From positions 1-42,522 of IMG/VR virus record IMGVR_UViG_3300003691_000019: DNA of 42,522 nucleotides; one strand, written 5' to 3'. This stretch comes from a virus. Below are positions 38,169 to 42,522 of the stretch, piece by piece. The first letter of the stretch is position 1, and every line of letters starts with the position of its first letter. The notes beneath the pieces are model-generated. The model made no database searches and was not told where the DNA came from. It worked only from the letters and a program-made list of their open reading frames with translations. The translations under genes and the position numbers were made by a program.

Positions 38169-39107
38169 ATGGCAGATTTAGGTAGTATAGCAGCTCTGAA
38201 AGCAGCGTGGGATGCAATAGTAAACAATACTGTTCCAGATGAAAGCATTGAGCCAGACGATCATAATGCTTTAATTGATGATTTGTTAGACACGATTACT
38301 GGTTTAGATAAAGTATTAAGAGCAAACGCAGAAACTGGTGGTTACAATTTAACGGTAACAGCAGGTGATTTAGTAAGGCTTGCAGATTCTGGTTTCTTTG
38401 GTGATATAGATACAGCGACTTTAACGGCAGATAGAACTTACACTTTTCAAGATGCTTCTGGTGTGGTTGCTTTTTTGTCTGATATTCCAGCAGGATATAC
38501 ACACCCAAACCACACAGGTGAAGTAACATCAACGGGAGATGGTGCAACGGCTTTAGATTCAAGCGCGATCACTAACAAAGGAAATGTGACGGCCGCAAGT
38601 GGCGATTTAATTTTGATCGCTGATATAAGTGATTCGAATACGTTGCGGCGTGTTACGGCTCAAAGCATTGCAGATTTAGGCGGTGTAACTGATGGTGATA
38701 AAGGTGATATTACCGTAAGTGGAAGTGGTGCAACATGGACTATTGATAATGATACTATTGATACAGCAAGAATACAAAATGATGCTATAACCTATGATAA
38801 AATACAAAATGTAACAGATGAAAGGTTATTAGGCAATTTTAGCGGTAGTGTTGGTAGTGTTCAAGAAATAGGGTTGAGTGATGACCTTCAAGTATTATTA
38901 GGTGTTTTAGGGCTTAATACAAACCCTCTTTATATTTCAGATATAACAACGGTTAATTTGTTAGACGATGTTGCAAACTGGGATGTAAACGGAAACTATA
39001 CAGGAACAGCAATTACTGGAACTTTTCAAGGGCAGAAGCATTACAACTCAACTTATTATTTTACCGCTGTTCACGATAATATTTGGATAAGAATAGCAAG
39101 AGCATAA
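38169..39107 (+). CDS. Tail fibre protein (312 aa)
   Basis: 312 residues. Starts with a helical section (ALKAAWDAIVNNTVPDE...DDHNALIDDLLDTI), then a beta-rich ATLTADRTYTFQDASGVVAFL, a fibre-like THPNHTGEVTSTGDGATALD and IDNDTIDTARIQNDAITYDKI repeats. Such HTGEVT and DGA-type motifs are usual in trimeric tail fibres. First gene of the fibre array. Confidence 0.72.
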   Translation: MADLGSIAALKAAWDAIVNNTVPDESIEPDDHNALIDDLLDTITGLDKVLRANAETGGYNLTVTAGDLVRLADSGFFGDIDTATLTADRTYTFQDASGVVAFLSDIPAGYTHPNHTGEVTSTGDGATALDSSAITNKGNVTAASGDLILIADISDSNTLRRVTAQSIADLGGVTDGDKGDITVSGSGATWTIDNDTIDTARIQNDAITYDKIQNVTDERLLGNFSGSVGSVQEIGLSDDLQVLLGVLGLNTNPLYISDITTVNLLDDVANWDVNGNYTGTAITGTFQGQKHYNSTYYFTAVHDNIWIRIARA

Positions 39108-39117
39108 AATTTGAACA

Positions 39118-40221
39118 ATGGCAATAATTAAAGAAGAAAGCAAAACATTTCCTTTGTGGTTCCAAGATGAGACTATAAATGCTAATTATGAAAGGGAATT
39201 TCATAGATGTTTAGAAAATCTACCTTTTAGTGTTTCTCAAACATTAAGTCAATCTGATAAAACAGATGCAGGCTTAACAAGTGGAACAAGATACAAAGGT
39301 GCAATAAGTACAGAAAATGCAATCTATTTTATACCTGACGAAGCATTACAGGTTATGAAATACGTTCCAAGTACAGATACTATTTCTTTTTTTGGTGTTG
39401 CTGGTTCTAATTACGGTTGCAGAGGTGGGGTTTTAGCACCCAACGGAAAGATATACTGCGCCCCTGCAAGTGGAACAGATGTTTTAATAATTGATACTAA
39501 TACAGATACCGTTTCAACTGTAACAGTAACAACAGGAACGGACTTAAAATGGGTTAGTGGTGTTTATTCCTCTAATGGTAAAGTTTATTTTGCGCCTTAC
39601 CAAAGAACTACGGATATATTAGTTTTTGATACTACAGACGATACTACAAACTACTTAATTTCAACAGGTATTGCTGTTAATACGTCAGGCGGTTATGCAA
39701 GTGGCAATATATCAACAGATGGTTTTACAGTTTATTTTGCCCCGTATAGTGAAACGGCAGTTTTAAAGGTGGACACTTCACAACCTGCAATGAGCGAAAC
39801 AGTTTCAACATTCGGTTCTTTTGTTGGGGGTGCAAAGTGGAATAGCTCAATCAATTACAAAGGCCACGTTTATTTCGTTGGTAGTTCATCAAGTATTTTA
39901 AAGGTGGATTATTCAGATGATTCAAATAGCTTACTTTCTTTCTCTGGCGATAAATTTGGAAGCACTTTGCACCCTGACGGAAAGATATATAGCGTTCCTT
40001 CTTTTGGGTCTTTGTTGCGTATTTTTGATATTGAAGGAGAGGTTCAAGAAAGCTCTGTAACTTTAAGTCCAGCGGGATCAGGTATGTATGGTATAGTAAC
40101 TGCTTTCGATGGTAAAATGTACACAAGCCCTGGTTTTGGTGATGCTAGAATACGTATTTTAGGTGATGGTGTTGATGTGAATAAAAATTATATGCTAGGT
40201 AGATTTAATAATAAATTGTAA
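39118..40221 (+). CDS. Free-standing beta-propeller tail protein
   Basis: 367 residues. After ~60 N-terminal residues come recurring blades: AIYFIPDEALQVMKYVPST, KIYCAPASGTDVLIIDTNT, KVYFAPYQRTTDILVFDTT, TVYFAPYSETAVLKVDTS, HVYFVGSSSSILKVDYSD and KIYSVPSFGSLLRIFDIEG. Each unit reads 'G.VYFAP......L.IDT.T', at least six blades. It resembles the propeller inserted in the 868-residue tail protein; likely surface-ligand binding. The start leader AAATTTGAACAATGGCAA is identical over 18 nt to that of the 868-residue gene. Confidence 0.72.
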   Translation: MAIIKEESKTFPLWFQDETINANYEREFHRCLENLPFSVSQTLSQSDKTDAGLTSGTRYKGAISTENAIYFIPDEALQVMKYVPSTDTISFFGVAGSNYGCRGGVLAPNGKIYCAPASGTDVLIIDTNTDTVSTVTVTTGTDLKWVSGVYSSNGKVYFAPYQRTTDILVFDTTDDTTNYLISTGIAVNTSGGYASGNISTDGFTVYFAPYSETAVLKVDTSQPAMSETVSTFGSFVGGAKWNSSINYKGHVYFVGSSSSILKVDYSDDSNSLLSFSGDKFGSTLHPDGKIYSVPSFGSLLRIFDIEGEVQESSVTLSPAGSGMYGIVTAFDGKMYTSPGFGDARIRILGDGVDVNKNYMLGRFNNKL

Positions 40222-40224
40222 GAA

Positions 40225-40455
40225 ATGGCAACTACAACAATAACAGTAATAAAATTAAATGCTATTCAAAAAGCTTGGGTGGAGAATGAAAATTCAACCA
40301 ACAGCAATAAAGCCATGATTATTGATTACGTAGACACTAGTAATATAGAGCATAATGATTGTCTTTGTTCAAGTGTTTTAACAAAAACAGGCTATGAAGA
40401 TTGGGCAACTTATTTTGATGGGGTAACTACAACCGACATTGATATAAATATTTAA
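40225..40455 (+). CDS. Hypothetical fibre-module protein (76 aa)
   Basis: 76 residues: MATTTITVIKLNAIQKAWVEN...NDCLCSSVLTKTGYEDWATYF. The TTTITV start resembles the protein at 693. Likely a small fibre accessory or chaperone; starts 3 nt after the propeller gene. Not recognised. Confidence 0.55.
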   Translation: MATTTITVIKLNAIQKAWVENENSTNSNKAMIIDYVDTSNIEHNDCLCSSVLTKTGYEDWATYFDGVTTTDIDINI

Positions 40456-40459
40456 TAAA

Positions 40460-40651
40460 ATGGAAGTAACTGAAACTAAAGACGAAGTAGCAGAAGCACA
40501 AGCTTTATTACAAGCAAAAGAAAACGAGAAGATTAAAGCTTTTCAAAAAGAGTACCAAGAACTAGCACAGAAGTATGGTTATGGTATGTCTCCAATAGTT
40601 CAAATAACTGCTAGTGGAGTAGAAGCGAATCTTACTATCGTTAAATTGTGA
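40460..40651 (+). CDS. Coiled-coil small protein (63 aa)
   Basis: 63 residues with a coiled-coil first half (ETKDEVAEAQALLQAKENEK) and a beta end QITASGVEANLTIVKL. Could be a trimerisation or capping piece of the fibres. Its stop overlaps the next start. Confidence 0.55.
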   Translation: MEVTETKDEVAEAQALLQAKENEKIKAFQKEYQELAQKYGYGMSPIVQITASGVEANLTIVKL

Positions 40652-40752
40652 GACTTGTAGTAAAAAAAGATATGTGGGGTAATATTATCTGGAAGGATAA
40701 AAAGTGTTGGATTCCAGAAATGGAGTTTATAATTATAAAAGATGGCGACTAG
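40648..40752 (+). CDS. Small protein (34 aa), GTG start
   Basis: 34 residues: a GTG start overlapping the upstream stop (GTGA), then RLVVKKDMWGNIIWKDKKC and WIPEMEFIIIKDGD; the stop lies 11 nt inside the next gene. Overlap on both sides and a plausible beta layout support it, but it is short. Confidence 0.42.
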   Translation: MRLVVKKDMWGNIIWKDKKCWIPEMEFIIIKDGD

Positions 40753-41104
40753 ACACGCAATACCAGTTTTCACGGCTCAGGACATGACTATTAGCGATAG
40801 TTTTACTTTTAAGACTTCGACTAATTACGGGCTGTTCTTACAGCTTAATTGGACTGGATTGAGTGGAGAAGCTAGATTCAAGGTTCAAGGCTCTAACGAT
40901 GGCTCTAACTGGTCTGATTACCCTCTTGTTGATTGTGGGGTATGTGTTTATGAAAGAGAGATACTTGGAACAGCAGACAACGTAGGGGTAATGATACAAA
41001 ACTGGTTTCCAGATTACCTAAGAGTTGTTTACACTTCTAATACTGCTACGGCTGGAACTATTAACGGCCTTTTAACTCTGATTGATAACCAAGATGTAAA
41101 TTGA
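40742..41104 (+). CDS. Beta-sandwich virion protein (120 aa)
   Basis: 120 residues of alternating strands: SFTFKTSTNYGLFLQLNWTG, EARFKVQGSNDGSNWSDYPLVD, VGVMIQNWFPDYLRVVYTSN and TAGTINGLLTLID. The 'FKVQGSNDGSNW..YP' motif occurs in discoidin-like and tail-fibre accessory domains of Bacteroidota phages. Probable fibre or tip domain that binds host glycans; inferred. Confidence 0.6.
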   Translation: MATRHAIPVFTAQDMTISDSFTFKTSTNYGLFLQLNWTGLSGEARFKVQGSNDGSNWSDYPLVDCGVCVYEREILGTADNVGVMIQNWFPDYLRVVYTSNTATAGTINGLLTLIDNQDVN

Positions 41105-41105
41105 T

Positions 41106-41780
41106 ATGGGCCAGATTCTAACCGATGGGATGCTTCTTGGGTCTGGTGGAAGTGGCACTAATATTACAATAGTTGCTAACTACAGCGCACTTCCCGATCC
41201 TACAACTGTTGCTGGTAGCTTTTATTGGGCTAGTGATAGTCAAGGAACGCAATGGCTTCCAGGTTCTTTAGGTGGAACTTATTACAACTCTGGACTATAT
41301 TACTCAAACGGTGTAGATTGGGAGTACCATGAAACGCCTTATAATGCTTCACAAGCTCAGGTAAACATTGGAACAAGCGCAACCACGTTTGTTAGTCCAG
41401 CGACATTAGCAAACTACTCTAGGTGGGCAAATATATTCACTACTCCTTTAATGTTTGGGGGTGCAAGAAACAAAAACACAACCAATGCTTATTTACAAGT
41501 AAGCGGTGTTTACTCGAATGTAGTTCCTATTGAGCTACCAGTAAACGCAAAGATTAAATCAATTATAGCTGGAACGGATGGGGCAGAAACATGGACAGCA
41601 GAGATTCATGGTAACGGTTCTCCAATTGCAGGGGCTTTTTTAGCTTTAACTGCTACAGATAGCGGAACGATAGATGGATTGAATATTAGTGTAACGGCTG
41701 GTACGAAGCTATCATTGTACTGTAATGGAACAAACATAAAGCGACCTAGAATTTTTGTAATTTTAAGTAACGAAGTATAA
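41106..41780 (+). CDS. Tail fibre protein (224 aa)
   Basis: 224 residues. The N-terminus has a Gly-rich LLGSGGSGTN; then YSALPDPTTVAGSFYWASDSQG and NASQAQVNIGTSATTFVSPATLANYSRW, the latter typical of fibre shafts. The C-terminal ~100 residues form a beta domain (PIELPVNAKIKSIIAGTDG...GTKLSLYCNGTNIKRPRIFVIL), likely the receptor-binding tip. Confidence 0.68.
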   Translation: MGQILTDGMLLGSGGSGTNITIVANYSALPDPTTVAGSFYWASDSQGTQWLPGSLGGTYYNSGLYYSNGVDWEYHETPYNASQAQVNIGTSATTFVSPATLANYSRWANIFTTPLMFGGARNKNTTNAYLQVSGVYSNVVPIELPVNAKIKSIIAGTDGAETWTAEIHGNGSPIAGAFLALTATDSGTIDGLNISVTAGTKLSLYCNGTNIKRPRIFVILSNEV

Positions 41781-41800
41781 CAATTTAAACCCTTAACACA

Positions 41801-42451
41801 ATGGCAAAAACTTTTGAGATTAGTACGGTAGCAGCAGGCACGTACACAATTACTGATTTAGGCGCAAGATCATTTACTCACCCAGTAGTAGATGTTGATT
41901 TAGCTTTAGAATATACATTAGAAGAAATTAGAGACTCAGAAGATTTGAGAGCTTTAATTGAAGCTGGTGATTTAACAGCAACCTTTGATGGAACTGTTGC
42001 AATTACTTCTGGTGCTTTGTTCGATGAGTACTTGGTAGATTTCGATCACAAGCAAGTAAAGCAAAACACGGATGACATTGCAGCGATTGATGTAACTGGA
42101 AAAAAGACTTGGGCTTATACCTTTACAGAGGATAAGAAAATTAAAGGAGATAGATATTTGAAAACTGGTAACGGTGTTTTTTCTAACCTTTCTCCATACA
42201 TTGTACCATTGGCTTGTAGCCTTTACGGTATTTCAGTAAAGAGTGAAGATGGTACTGCAATATCTTACAACATCATTGTAGAGGATGATGGAGTAACAGC
42301 ACATACAGAAGCGGTAACAACTGCGGATAGTTCTTTTGATGGGGCTTTAGCTGTAGCGGTTGCATCTGGTAGTGAGATTGCTGTAAAAGCAGACCATACT
42401 GGAGACGATATTGATAACTTGACAGTAACAGTTTACTTTGAAGAAGCATAA
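41801..42451 (+). CDS. Tail fibre protein (216 aa)
   Basis: 216 residues: FEISTVAAGTYTITDLGARSFTHPVVDVD at the N-terminus (split), then a helix LEEIRDSEDLRALIEAGDL, DIAAIDVTGKKTWAYTFTED and a C-terminal beta domain with NIIVEDDGVTAHTEAV. The N-terminal part is repeated in the next, partial gene, so it is probably a shared attachment domain. Confidence 0.65.
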   Translation: MAKTFEISTVAAGTYTITDLGARSFTHPVVDVDLALEYTLEEIRDSEDLRALIEAGDLTATFDGTVAITSGALFDEYLVDFDHKQVKQNTDDIAAIDVTGKKTWAYTFTEDKKIKGDRYLKTGNGVFSNLSPYIVPLACSLYGISVKSEDGTAISYNIIVEDDGVTAHTEAVTTADSSFDGALAVAVASGSEIAVKADHTGDDIDNLTVTVYFEEA

Positions 42452-42454
42452 TAA

Positions 42455-42522
42455 ATGGCTGTATTACTAACAACTGTTTCAACAGTAACTATTAATGATT
42501 TAGGGGGGCGTACTTTTACGCA
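42455..42522 (+). CDS. Tail fibre protein, 3' partial
   Basis: Starts at ATG 42455 and runs off the window: MAVLLTTVSTVTINDLGGRT. It aligns with TVAAGTYTITDLGARSFTH of the preceding protein, indicating tandem fibre genes with a common N-terminal domain. In direct head-to-tail joining with position 1 the frame would meet a stop after a few codons, so the window ends are not an in-frame circle junction. Confidence 0.55.
   Translation, partial: MAVLLTTVSTVTINDLGGRTFT

Overview
The window is one contiguous, densely packed stretch of a tailed bacteriophage genome. Every supported gene reads on the + strand, and most neighbours touch or overlap (ATGA or TAATG junctions). The base composition is AT-rich, there is essentially no Shine-Dalgarno sequence upstream of the starts, and many intergenic sites carry the Bacteroidota promoter box TAnnTTTG or close variants. 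Together with Bacteroidota-phage type families (DUF4373 replication protein, DUF6948, DUF7666) this points to a siphovirus of a Bacteroidota host, probably a flavobacterium-like organism. A 1105-residue tape measure protein preceded by a gpG/gpGT-type frameshift pair indicates a long tail. No integrase, repressor cassette, DNA polymerase, helicase or tRNA gene was recognised, so it looks virulent, or the genome is larger than this window.

Layout: (1) 1-4030, tail/structural genes ending in an 868-residue tail protein with an inserted beta-propeller. (2) 4054-5900, lysis: small two-helix membrane protein, M15 peptidase endolysin, an HNH homing endonuclease with its own upstream terminator, and a GTA-type holin. 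(3) 6025-16555, early/middle genes: XRE-like protein, ERF single-strand annealing protein plus YqaJ/lambda-exo-like nuclease, a DNA methyltransferase cut by an in-frame stop, a DnaA domain IV protein, a DUF4373 replication protein, a RusA resolvase, zinc-ribbon proteins and many small proteins including single-helix micropeptides. (4) 16556-16860, a gene-free control region with direct repeats, a dyad and a promoter. (5) 16861-20578, packaging: HTH-phosphoesterase, ParB-like protein, small and large terminase. (6) 20579-22033, small genes and structured non-coding RNA candidates. (7) 22034-30330, head and neck genes (structural protein, portal, scaffold, major capsid, connectors) and tail assembly chaperones with a programmed -1 frameshift. 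(8) 30311-42522, tape measure, baseplate/tip and an array of fibre genes that runs off the right edge.

The most unusual signal is a pair of terminators (4801-4847 and 21567-21602). In each, the 7-8 nt terminator loop is perfectly complementary over 7 nt to the loop of a hairpin upstream. The two loop sequences are unrelated to each other but each pair matches, which suggests a recurring kissing-loop RNA element. One copy sits directly behind a promoter box and looks like a ~100 nt small RNA. Other points of interest are -7 boxes placed 3-4 nt before start codons (possible leaderless mRNAs), two classes of repeated start-site leader, an 18-nt identical leader on the two beta-propeller genes, and exact repeats flanking a tiny HTH gene.
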